Assembly (NCBI GenBank): GCA_945897825.1
Contig: CAMDGX010000002.1
Coordinates: 1 to 64,000 of the forward strand
Origin: Asaia bogorensis
GTDB taxonomy: Bacteria > Pseudomonadota > Alphaproteobacteria > Acetobacterales > Acetobacteraceae
Reading direction: 5' to 3'
Length of the DNA: 64,000 nucleotides
Positions within the stretch are counted from its first letter, which is position 1; each line of letters opens with the position of its first letter. Shown here piece by piece: positions 36,126 through 43,456 of the stretch. A model generated the notes under the pieces. The model did no database searches, had not been told where the DNA came from, and worked only from the letters and a program-made list of their open reading frames with translations. Both the position numbers and the translations under genes were made by a program.

Positions 36126-36987
36126 GGCGGGAATCTCCCCTGGGGCTTTGCAAGAGGTCCTGGTAGGTGCGCCAGGCGTTCAGCAGCGGCGGCACGATGC
36201 TGCGCCGGGCGGCGCCGGGCGGGGACAGGGCATAGCGGATCGCCGTGCCGGGCAGGTTCGGCAGCAGCGAGGCGATCAGCGCCACCGCGCCTGTGACAAA
36301 GGGGGCGGCCGCACTGGTGCCGCCGCCGGTCGTGGTGCCGCCGCCATCGGCGAGGCTGGTGACCTGTTCGCCGGGGGCCGAGATGCCGCCGCGGCCGATG
36401 GTGGCGGCGAAGTTCGAGAGGGCGAGCGGGCGGCCGCTGGCGTCGCAGGCGGTGACCGGGATGACCCAGGGGTGGCGCGTGAGGGCCGAGCCGCCGACCG
36501 CACCCTGGTTGCCGGCGGCGACGACCAGCAGGCAGCCGTGCCGGGCGGCGATATCGGCGGCGCGTTGCAGGGCCAGCATGGCGTTGGGGCTTGGGTTGGC
36601 CAGGGCGGCGCTGACGTTGACGACGCGGGCGCCGGTGGTGACGCATTCGATGATGGCGGCTGCGAGTTCCTCGGCGGTGGAGGCGACGGTGCCGGGCTGG
36701 GCGGAGGGCTCGGCGCCGAAGATCGGGCGGGCCAGGATGGTGCAGCCGGGACAGATGCCGTGCAGCAGGCCGACGACGAAGGTGCCGTGGCGGCGGGCGG
36801 CAGCACCCGGCATCGGGGTGCGGCCGATCATGCGGATGGTGGCGCCCGCCAGGGCGGGGTGGTCGGTGGCGACCGGGCCGTCGACGACGCCGACGCTGAC
36901 GGCGGCGCTACCGCGCGAGAGAGCCATCAGCGACGCGAGGCCGACCAGCTCGAACGGCGACACAGTTGCGGAACGGCCCTGCGGCAT
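36061..36987 (-). CDS. Subtilisin-like serine protease (S8 family, PatA/PatG-like)
   Basis: A 308-residue protease domain. The catalytic set is Asp36 (VGVVDGPV), His67 (RRHGTFVVG), oxyanion Asn160 (VVAAGNQG) and Ser225 (GGGTSAAAP). No secretion signal is evident, so it may act in the cytoplasm like the cyanobactin proteases that cut leader peptides. A GAGG site precedes ATG 36987; the in-frame ATG at 37050 adds a Pro/Arg-rich lead with no support. It is the first gene of a minus-strand series with the PatG_C protein and the small motif-bearing proteins, its likely substrates. Confidence 0.82.
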   Translation of the reverse strand: MPQGRSATVSPFELVGLASLMALSRGSAAVSVGVVDGPVATDHPALAGATIRMIGRTPMPGAAARRHGTFVVGLLHGICPGCTILARPIFGAEPSAQPGTVASTAEELAAAIIECVTTGARVVNVSAALANPSPNAMLALQRAADIAARHGCLLVVAAGNQGAVGGSALTRHPWVIPVTACDASGRPLALSNFAATIGRGGISAPGEQVTSLADGGGTTTGGGTSAAAPFVTGAVALIASLLPNLPGTAIRYALSPPGAARRSIVPPLLNAWRTYQDLLQSPRGDSRHGATSTEPARSLSHPARHARL

Positions 36988-37162
36988 TGCTGCCTCGCCT
37001 GCATGAGGGAGGGGGGCTTCCGGCCTGGGTGCCGCACGACGGGGCGGCATCCGGGCGCGACATTGCGCGCCAGTAATGCGTCATTTCAAGCAAAAGCCCT
37101 GTTGTTTGCAGCCTTCTCCCGGAAACGTGAGCGTGCCGATGCAGATTGTTACCGTTGGCGGA

Positions 37163-38071
37163 TCAGGTGCCCAGCGACTCCCACAGGATCTGGCCGACTT
37201 CCGCCATGGCGGTGTTGACCAGCGCGTTGCGCTCGGCGAGCAGGCGGGAGTTGCCGTCCGGCAGGGGGGTGCGGTCGAAGGTGAACAGGCCGAAGCTCAC
37301 CACGTCGGTGTCGCTGCGCAGGATGACGCCGGCATCGTTGCGCACGCCGCGGAAGGTGCCGGTCTTGTTGCCGACGGCGCCGGAGGGGAGGTAGCGGGGC
37401 ACGCGGTCGCGCAGCTGCTGGGCGCGCAGGATGGTCATCATGTCGGCGCAGCCCGCGGCGCTGCCGGCCTTGCCCTGGTGGATCATGGCCGAGAGCCGGG
37501 CCATGTCGGCGGCCGAGGCGGTGGTGTTGCGGGAGGAGCCCTGGAAGGTGAGGGTGCCGTAGTCCATGCCCTTGTTGGACGAGGCCGCCTGCATGGCAGC
37601 GTAGTCGGGCGCGGGGGCAGGAGGCAGGCCGTAGCCGTGGGCGAAGGATTGCGGCAGGGTGAGCGGGACGTGAATGTCGGCCAGGCCGAGGCGGCGCATG
37701 GTGGCCTCGATGGATTCGGAGCCGACCAGTTCGTGCAGCATGTGGGTGGCGGTGTTGTCGCTGATGATGATCATCAGCATGGCGAGGTCGCGGATGGTGG
37801 GAGCGAGGCCGCTGTCGAGCTTCTGCAGCACGCCGGAGCCGATGACGCGGCGCGGGTCGGCCAGTTCCAGGCGGTCGGAGAGCTTGAAGCGGCCCTGGTC
37901 GACCTGGTTGTAGACCTCGACCATCACCGGAATCTTGTAGACGCTGGCGGTGGGGAACAGGGTTGACGGGTTGATGGCGACGGACTGGCCGGTGGGCAGA
38001 TGGGTGGCGGAGAGGCCGACCTCGATGCCGAGGGGGGCGAAGACGGCTTCGATCTGGGACTGGACGGACAT
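37163..38071 (-). CDS. Beta-lactamase-fold serine hydrolase (class A-like) without signal peptide
   Basis: A 302-residue penicillin-binding/beta-lactamase-fold protein. The three motifs are present: Ser43-Val-Tyr-Lys46, SDN at 104-106 and KTG at 236-238. Class A enzymes also have a Glu in the omega loop, which I cannot place with confidence. There is no signal peptide at ATG 38071 or in the upstream extension to 38167, which is unusual for a cell-wall-directed enzyme, so it could be an esterase or peptidase. It is divergent from the SDR gene. Confidence 0.75.
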   Translation of the reverse strand: MSVQSQIEAVFAPLGIEVGLSATHLPTGQSVAINPSTLFPTASVYKIPVMVEVYNQVDQGRFKLSDRLELADPRRVIGSGVLQKLDSGLAPTIRDLAMLMIIISDNTATHMLHELVGSESIEATMRRLGLADIHVPLTLPQSFAHGYGLPPAPAPDYAAMQAASSNKGMDYGTLTFQGSSRNTTASAADMARLSAMIHQGKAGSAAGCADMMTILRAQQLRDRVPRYLPSGAVGNKTGTFRGVRNDAGVILRSDTDVVSFGLFTFDRTPLPDGNSRLLAERNALVNTAMAEVGQILWESLGT

Positions 38072-38182
38072 GACGGGCTCGCGGATGTGATCAGCGATGC
38101 TGGCGCAAACGACGGGCCCGCGCCAGTTGGTGCGTCCGCGCCTTCGCTGGCACACTGGGGGGATCATCGGGAGGACACGGAC

Positions 38183-39028
38183 ATGGGTGTGCTGGACGGC
38201 AAGATCGCCATCATCACGGGGGCCACGAGCGGGATCGGGGAGCGGGCGGCGGAGCTGTTCGTGGAGGAAGGCGCGACCGTGGTGCTGTCCGGCCGCCGGG
38301 CCGAGCTAGGCCAAGGGATTGCCGCTCGGCTGGGGCAGAACGCGCATTTCGTGCAAGCGGACATGGCCGCCGAGGCGGATATCGAGGCGCTGGTGCGCAG
38401 CACGAAGGAGCGGTTCGGGCGCATCGACGTGCTGTTCAACAATGCGGGCCACGGGCTGCCGCCGTTCCGCATCGCGGAGGCCGACATCGCGACCTGGGAC
38501 TTGATGATGGCGGTGCATGTGCGCGCCGTGGTGATCGCCATGAAGGCGGTGGCGCCGGTGATGATCGCGCAAGGCAGCGGCAGTATCATCACCACCGCGT
38601 CGGTGGCCGGCTACCGGGCCGGGGGATCCTCGCACGCCTATTCGACCGCCAAGGCGGCAGTGCTGCACCTGACGCGCTCGGTCGCCGCCGAACTCGGCGA
38701 ACACAACATCCGGGTAAACTCGGTTTCGCCCGGGGCGATCGTGACCGGGATCTTCGGCAAGGGGATCGGGCTCGATCCCGGGGTGGCCGACCGGGAAGTG
38801 GCGACGCTGGAGGCGCGCTTTGCCAAGTCCCAGCCGATCCCGCGGGCCGGGCTGCCGGACGACATCGCGCGGGCGGCGCTGTTCCTGGCCTCGGATGCGT
38901 CCAGCTTCGTGAACGGGGCGGATATCGTGGTGGATGGGGGCGCGATCTCGGGCCGGCCGTTCAGCCAGGGGGTGGCGGGGCGCAAGGAGATGACGGAGGC
39001 GATCGCCAAGGCGGCGAAGGGAGGGTAG
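38183..39028 (+). CDS. Short-chain dehydrogenase/reductase
   Basis: A 281-residue NAD(P)-dependent oxidoreductase. The cofactor motif TGATSGIG is at 12-19, NNAG at 86-89, and the catalytic triad is Ser140, Tyr153, Lys157 (YSTAK). The segment VNSVSPGAIVTGIFG is typical of classical SDRs. GGGAGG lies upstream of ATG 38183. The substrate cannot be told from sequence. It is followed by the second inverted-repeat element and a convergent MFS gene. Confidence 0.9.
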   Translation: MGVLDGKIAIITGATSGIGERAAELFVEEGATVVLSGRRAELGQGIAARLGQNAHFVQADMAAEADIEALVRSTKERFGRIDVLFNNAGHGLPPFRIAEADIATWDLMMAVHVRAVVIAMKAVAPVMIAQGSGSIITTASVAGYRAGGSSHAYSTAKAAVLHLTRSVAAELGEHNIRVNSVSPGAIVTGIFGKGIGLDPGVADREVATLEARFAKSQPIPRAGLPDDIARAALFLASDASSFVNGADIVVDGGAISGRPFSQGVAGRKEMTEAIAKAAKGG

Positions 39029-39035
39029 CAAGAGT

Positions 39036-39163
39036 CTTCCATTTCTGAAGAAAAAGAAGCAAAAAGACTTTTTCCACTTGGCGCGGTGGATATGCGTCTG
39101 GCGCGGTGGTTGTCGCGCGGAATGGATAAAGTTTTTTTGCTTCTTTTTGTTCACAAAAAGAAG
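39036..39163. repeat. Inverted-repeat element (copy 2), between convergent genes
   Basis: The right arm 39131-39163 is identical over 33 bp to the right arm of the element at 34040-34185. The left arm (39047-39076) pairs imperfectly with 39123-39152, about 27 of 30 positions. Copy 2 separates the SDR gene from the convergent MFS gene, a position suited to a two-way transcription terminator. Confidence 0.7.
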
Positions 39164-39169
39164 TCTCGC

Positions 39170-40453
39170 CTATTCCTTCCCTACCCTTCGCACCTTCCTT
39201 GGCGCCGCGATCCAGATGGCGATGGCGGAGACGATGCTGGCGGCGATGCCGAGGGTGAAACCTGGGGTGTCGCTGCCGGTGGCGTCGTGCAGGAGGCCTT
39301 GGACCAGCGGGCCGGCGGCGCCGCCCATCATGGCGCCGACCATCATGGTGCCGAAGATGGTGCCGAAGTGGCGGCCTTCGAAGACTTCGGCGACCACTGG
39401 GCCGAACACCGAGGTGATGCCGTAGCCCAGGACGCCCTGGGCGAGGATCATGGCCCAGAGCAGCAGCGGGCTTGGCCAAGTGCCGAGGGCGATCAGCAGG
39501 GCGTAGGTGAGCAGGAAGCCGAGGCAGCCGATCGTCCAGACGGGTTCGCGGCCGATACGGTCGGACAGGGCGCCGAGGGCGATCTGGCCGGGGATGCCGG
39601 CGAGGCTGACGAGTCCGAGGGCCCAGGCGGCGAGGGAGGGGGAGACGCCGATGCCGAGGAGGTATTTCGTCTGGTGCACCTGCACGGCGTACCAGGCGTA
39701 CATGGCGCAGAAATTCGCCAGCGCGATCCACCAGAAGCGCGGGGTGCGCAGGGCGCGGGCCAGGGTCCAGTCGGTGGCGGCCCAGGCGGGATCGACGATG
39801 TGAACGGAGCGGCGGGCGATGGCCTGGCTGGCGGAGTCGCCGTCCGGCGTGAGGCCGAGGTCTTGCGGGCGGCGGCGCAGCAGCAGGTTCAGCGGGACCA
39901 GCACCAGCAGCACGATGGCGGCGAGGGTGAGGCAGGCGGCGCGCCAGCCGGAGGCCTGGATGATCCACTGCACCAGGGGCAGCAGCGCGATTGAGCCTAT
40001 GCCGGCGCCGGCATAGGCGATGGAGATGGCAAGGCCCCGGCGGCGGACGAACCAGTTGGGCAGGTAGAGCGCCTGGCCGGAGTAACCGACCGCCGTGGTG
40101 CCGCCGCCGACGAGGACGCCGAGGGTGAGGTAGAGGTGCCAGGGGGCGGTGGCGAAGACGGCGAGCACCAGGCCGGCGGCGATGGAAAGCGCGCCGAGTT
40201 CCATCACCCAGACCGGGCCGCGGCGGTCCATCAGGCGGCCGACCAGGGGGCCCAGGAAGGCGGCGACGAGGAAGCCGAAGGAGAAGATGCCGGCGGTGAC
40301 CGCGCGGTCCCAGCCGAACTCGTCGAGGATCGCGGGGAAGAACAGCGAGAAGGCGGTGCGGGCATTGACGCCGATCGCCATGGTGGCGAAGGCGATGGCG
40401 ACGACCACCCAGCCGTAGAAGAACGGCAGGCGGCGGGCCAGCGCGGCGATCAT
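39170..40453 (-). CDS. MFS transporter (monocarboxylate/oxalate-type)
   Basis: A 427-residue inner-membrane protein with about 12 membrane spans. Features of the MCT/OxlT-like branch are FFYGWVVVAIAFATMA at the N-terminus, FGWDRAVTAGIFSFGF, the loop GRLMDRRGPVW and the PNWFVRRRGLAISIAYAG segment. The gene follows mrpG by 34 bp on the same strand and may be co-transcribed with the antiporter operon. Substrate unknown, probably a small carboxylate. Confidence 0.87.
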   Translation of the reverse strand: MIAALARRLPFFYGWVVVAIAFATMAIGVNARTAFSLFFPAILDEFGWDRAVTAGIFSFGFLVAAFLGPLVGRLMDRRGPVWVMELGALSIAAGLVLAVFATAPWHLYLTLGVLVGGGTTAVGYSGQALYLPNWFVRRRGLAISIAYAGAGIGSIALLPLVQWIIQASGWRAACLTLAAIVLLVLVPLNLLLRRRPQDLGLTPDGDSASQAIARRSVHIVDPAWAATDWTLARALRTPRFWWIALANFCAMYAWYAVQVHQTKYLLGIGVSPSLAAWALGLVSLAGIPGQIALGALSDRIGREPVWTIGCLGFLLTYALLIALGTWPSPLLLWAMILAQGVLGYGITSVFGPVVAEVFEGRHFGTIFGTMMVGAMMGGAAGPLVQGLLHDATGSDTPGFTLGIAASIVSAIAIWIAAPRKVRRVGKE

Positions 40454-40487
40454 GGGCGCGGCCCGGCCGGGGTGGGCCGCTGGGCCA

Positions 40488-40790
40488 CTACGGCGTGGTG
40501 CCGGAAGTTTTCGGCTTGAGCACGACCTTGGACAGCATGTGGGCGCTGACCGGGGCCGTGATGAACAGGAACAGCGAGATCGCCAGCTCGCGGATGCCGA
40601 TGTCCCCCGTGGTGGCGGCGGCGTGCACCAGGGCGGCGATGACCACGGCGCCGACGCCGAGCGTGGTGGCCTTGGTGGGCGCGTGCAGGCGGGTCATGAA
40701 ATCGGGCAGACGCCAGAGGCCGATCGAGCCGACCAGGGTGAAGGCGCCTCCGACCAGGACCAGCAGCGAGAGCAGCGCTTCGATGACCAT
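40488..40790 (-). CDS. mrpG: Mrp Na+/H+ antiporter subunit G
   Basis: A 100-residue membrane protein with three spans. The family block GSIGLWRLPDFMTRLHAPTKATTLGVG is clear. It is one of the small subunits required for the multi-subunit monovalent cation/proton antiporter. Last of the mrp genes, 9 bp after mrpF. Confidence 0.93.
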   Translation of the reverse strand: MVIEALLSLLVLVGGAFTLVGSIGLWRLPDFMTRLHAPTKATTLGVGAVVIAALVHAAATTGDIGIRELAISLFLFITAPVSAHMLSKVVLKPKTSGTTP

Positions 40791-40799
40791 GGCGGAGGC

Positions 40800-41069
40800 C
40801 TAGTCGATCACGCCGCCGCCGAGCAGGTATCTGCACAGCGCGGCGGTGGCGACAAAGCCGGTCATGGCGATGAGCAGTGCGACCTCGAACTGGACCGTGG
40901 CGGCGAGCAGCATGCCGACCAGCATGACGAGCGCGATGGCGTTGATGGACAGCGTGTCGAGCGCCAGGATGCGGTCGGCCGGGGCGGGGCCGCGCAGCAG
41001 GCGGGCCATGTTCAGCAGCATGCCGGCGGCCACCATGGCGATGGCGGCGGAGAGCGCCAGGGTCAGCAT
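40800..41069 (-). CDS. mrpF: Mrp Na+/H+ antiporter subunit F
   Basis: An 89-residue protein with three membrane spans. The conserved core is LLRGPAPADRILALDTLSINAIAL. The ATG at 41069 overlaps the end of mrpE by 7 bp. Size and position between E and G match the usual operon. Confidence 0.92.
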   Translation of the reverse strand: MLTLALSAAIAMVAAGMLLNMARLLRGPAPADRILALDTLSINAIALVMLVGMLLAATVQFEVALLIAMTGFVATAALCRYLLGGGVID

Positions 41070-41551
41070 CCGAAGATCTCCTTCAGCGGCGCCTCGTAGC
41101 GGCGCTTCATGGTGGCGATGGCGTCGGGGATGTCGGTGACGTTCAGGGCATGCACCAGCACGATGCGGCGGGGGCGGTCGATGTCGACCGAGACGGTGCC
41201 GGGGGTGAGGGTGATGATGCTGGCGAAGATGGTGGCGACGAAGGGGTCGTCGATGTCGAGCGGCAGTTCGATCAGGTGGGGGTTCAGGCGGTCGAGCGGG
41301 CCGAGGACGAGGCGGGCGACCTCGATGTTGGCGACGATGATGTCGGCCATCACGCGCACGAACAGCCGGGCGGCCAGGGCCGGGCGGCGCAGGCGGGGGC
41401 GGTCGGGCCAGAGGCCCTGGGTGAAGCAGGGAATGGCGATCGCCAGTACGCCGCCGAGCAGGAACTGGCCCAGGGTCATGGCCGGGGCGAGGCCCATCCA
41501 GAGTGCGAGGATGAGCAGCGAAACGACGGGTTGGGGGAGCACGCGGCTCAT
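41063..41551 (-). CDS. mrpE: Mrp Na+/H+ antiporter subunit E
   Basis: A 162-residue protein with an N-terminal pair of membrane spans and a cytoplasmic domain. Family marks are VMADIIVANIEVARLVLGP, FASIITLTPGTVSVDID and LVHALNVTD. It overlaps mrpD by 4 bp. Confidence 0.93.
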   Translation of the reverse strand: MSRVLPQPVVSLLILALWMGLAPAMTLGQFLLGGVLAIAIPCFTQGLWPDRPRLRRPALAARLFVRVMADIIVANIEVARLVLGPLDRLNPHLIELPLDIDDPFVATIFASIITLTPGTVSVDIDRPRRIVLVHALNVTDIPDAIATMKRRYEAPLKEIFGC

Positions 41552-43101
41552 GGTTGCTGCTCCCGCGGCGCGTGGGGGCGGCGTTCGCGCTGGATGTCGG
41601 GCCGGGCGCCGATGACGGCTTCGATGTAGGGCTGGCGGGCGTGGAGCTGGTCCGCGGTGGCGCGGGCGTAGGCGGCGACGGGGGCGGCGGCGGTGGCCAG
41701 CAGCGGGCTGGCGGCAACCAGCAGCAGCAGGGCGCCGACGGTGCGCCGGCCGGCGAGGGCGGGCTCGGCGAGGGGTGCGGGCGGTTCGTCGGGGGCGGCT
41801 TCCCAGAAGAAGGCGCTGGCGGCGCGGGCCAGGACCAGTGCGACGACGAGGCCGGAAATCAGCAGGCTGGCCCAGACCAGGGTGCCCATCGGGGCGCCGC
41901 GCACCGCCTGCATGACCATCACCTTGCCAAGGAAGCCGGACAGGGGTGGCACGCCGCTGGCGGCGACCGCGAGCACAAGGTAGGCGGCGCCGAGCAGCAG
42001 GGCGCGCGGGAGGGGCGGGCCGTTGTCGATGGTGTCGCCCTTGGGGCCGCGCTCGCGGGCGAGGTGATCGACGAGAAGGAACATGCCGCCGGTGACCAGC
42101 GTGGTGTGGGGCAGGTAGTAGAGGGCGGCCGCGGTGGCGGAGGGGGTGCCGACGGCGATGGCGGCGAGCAGGGTGCCGGTCGAGACCAGCACCAGGTTCG
42201 CCACCACAGCTGAGAGGTGGCGGGCGGCGAGCGCGCCGATGGTGCCGGCCGCGATAGTCAGCAGCGAGAGCAGCGGCAGCCAGGGCTGCAGCAGGCCGGC
42301 GGTGGCGGGCGCGCCGGAGAAGCCGATCACCTCCAGGCGCAGCAGGGCGTAGATGCCCACCTTGGTCATCACGGCGAACAGGGCGGCGACCGGGGCGCCG
42401 GCGGCGGCATAGACATGCGGCAGCCAGAAGGACAGCGGCAGCAGCGCGGCCTTCAGCAGGAACACCGCGACCAGCAGCGACGCCGCGGCGCGCACCAGGG
42501 CCTGGTCGCCCGCCGGCACCTGGGCCAGCACATTGGCGATGTCGGCCAGGTTCAGCGTGCCGAGCGTGCCGTAGACGAGGCCGAGGGCGATGAGGAACAG
42601 CGCCGATCCGGTGAGGTTCAGCACCACGTAGGCGATGCCGGCGCGGGCGCGGGCGGCGCCGCCGCCATGCATCAGCAGGCCGTAGGAGGCCAGCAGCAGG
42701 ATCTCGAAGAACACGAACAGGTTGAAGATGTCGCCGGTGAGGAAGGCGCCGTTCAGCCCGGCCAGCTGCAGCTGGAACAGCGGGTGGAAATGGCGGCCCT
42801 CCCGGTCGTTGCCGGCGCAGGCGTGGGCGAGGGCCGCGAGGCCCAGCACCGAGGTGACGGCGACCATCAGGGCGGCGAGCCGGTCGTGCACCAGCACGAT
42901 GCCGTAGGGAGCCGGCCAGTCGCCGAGGCGATAGACGCGCACGGTGCCGTCGTCAGCCATGGCGAGCAGCATCACGGCGATGGCGAGCAGGGCCAGCATC
43001 GAGACCAGCGCCACGGCGCGGCGGTGGGCCTCGGGCAGCAGCAGCAGCGCGATCGCCGCGGCCATCGGCAGCAGGATCGGCAGGATCGGGGCGTGGATCA
43101 T
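41548..43101 (-). CDS. mrpD: Mrp Na+/H+ antiporter subunit D
   Basis: A 517-residue, roughly 14-span subunit related to the proton-pumping subunits of complex I. The key lysine region KAALLPLSFWLPHVYAAAG and FNLFVFFEILLLASYGLL are present. It overlaps mrpC by 4 bp and mrpE by 4 bp. Confidence 0.94.
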   Translation of the reverse strand: MIHAPILPILLPMAAAIALLLLPEAHRRAVALVSMLALLAIAVMLLAMADDGTVRVYRLGDWPAPYGIVLVHDRLAALMVAVTSVLGLAALAHACAGNDREGRHFHPLFQLQLAGLNGAFLTGDIFNLFVFFEILLLASYGLLMHGGGAARARAGIAYVVLNLTGSALFLIALGLVYGTLGTLNLADIANVLAQVPAGDQALVRAAASLLVAVFLLKAALLPLSFWLPHVYAAAGAPVAALFAVMTKVGIYALLRLEVIGFSGAPATAGLLQPWLPLLSLLTIAAGTIGALAARHLSAVVANLVLVSTGTLLAAIAVGTPSATAAALYYLPHTTLVTGGMFLLVDHLARERGPKGDTIDNGPPLPRALLLGAAYLVLAVAASGVPPLSGFLGKVMVMQAVRGAPMGTLVWASLLISGLVVALVLARAASAFFWEAAPDEPPAPLAEPALAGRRTVGALLLLVAASPLLATAAAPVAAYARATADQLHARQPYIEAVIGARPDIQRERRPHAPREQQP

Positions 43102-43451
43102 TCGGCGCGCCCCGGCGGCGTGACGGTGGGGGGGGCGCCGTCGACATGGTCGGTGCCGGTCTCGGCCTTGGCGCGCAGGGCGAGCGCGACGAGATAGGCG
43201 GTCATGCCGAAGCCGATGACGATCGCGGTCAGCACCAGGGCCTGGGGCAGCGGGTCGGCGATGCCCTCGGCGCCGGGCAGGGCGAGCGGGGCGGCGGTGG
43301 CGCCGAGGCGGCCGCCCAGGAAGATGAGCGCGTTCACCGCGTAGGACAGCAGGGTCAGGCCGAGGATGACGCTGAACACGCGCGGGCGCAGCAGGAGGTA
43401 GAGGCCGCAGGCGGTCAGCAGGCCGATGGCGGCGGAGACAAGCAGGGCCAT
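43098..43451 (-). CDS. mrpC: Mrp Na+/H+ antiporter subunit C
   Basis: A 117-residue NuoK-like subunit with three spans: the start ALLVSAAIGLLTACGLYLLL, then VILGLTLLSYAVNALIF and PLPQALVLTAIVIGFGMTAY. The very long open frame upstream is not coding; ATG 43451 is 5 bp after the mrpA stop and opens the family alignment. Confidence 0.93.
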   Translation of the reverse strand: MALLVSAAIGLLTACGLYLLLRPRVFSVILGLTLLSYAVNALIFLGGRLGATAAPLALPGAEGIADPLPQALVLTAIVIGFGMTAYLVALALRAKAETGTDHVDGAPPTVTPPGRAE

Positions 43452-43456
43452 GATTT

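Noticed and set aside
34815-36987. Classical cyanobactin cluster
   Set aside because: No YcaO cyclodehydratase, prenyltransferase or PatE-like core sequence is present. Only the protease fold and the PatG C-terminal domain are shared.
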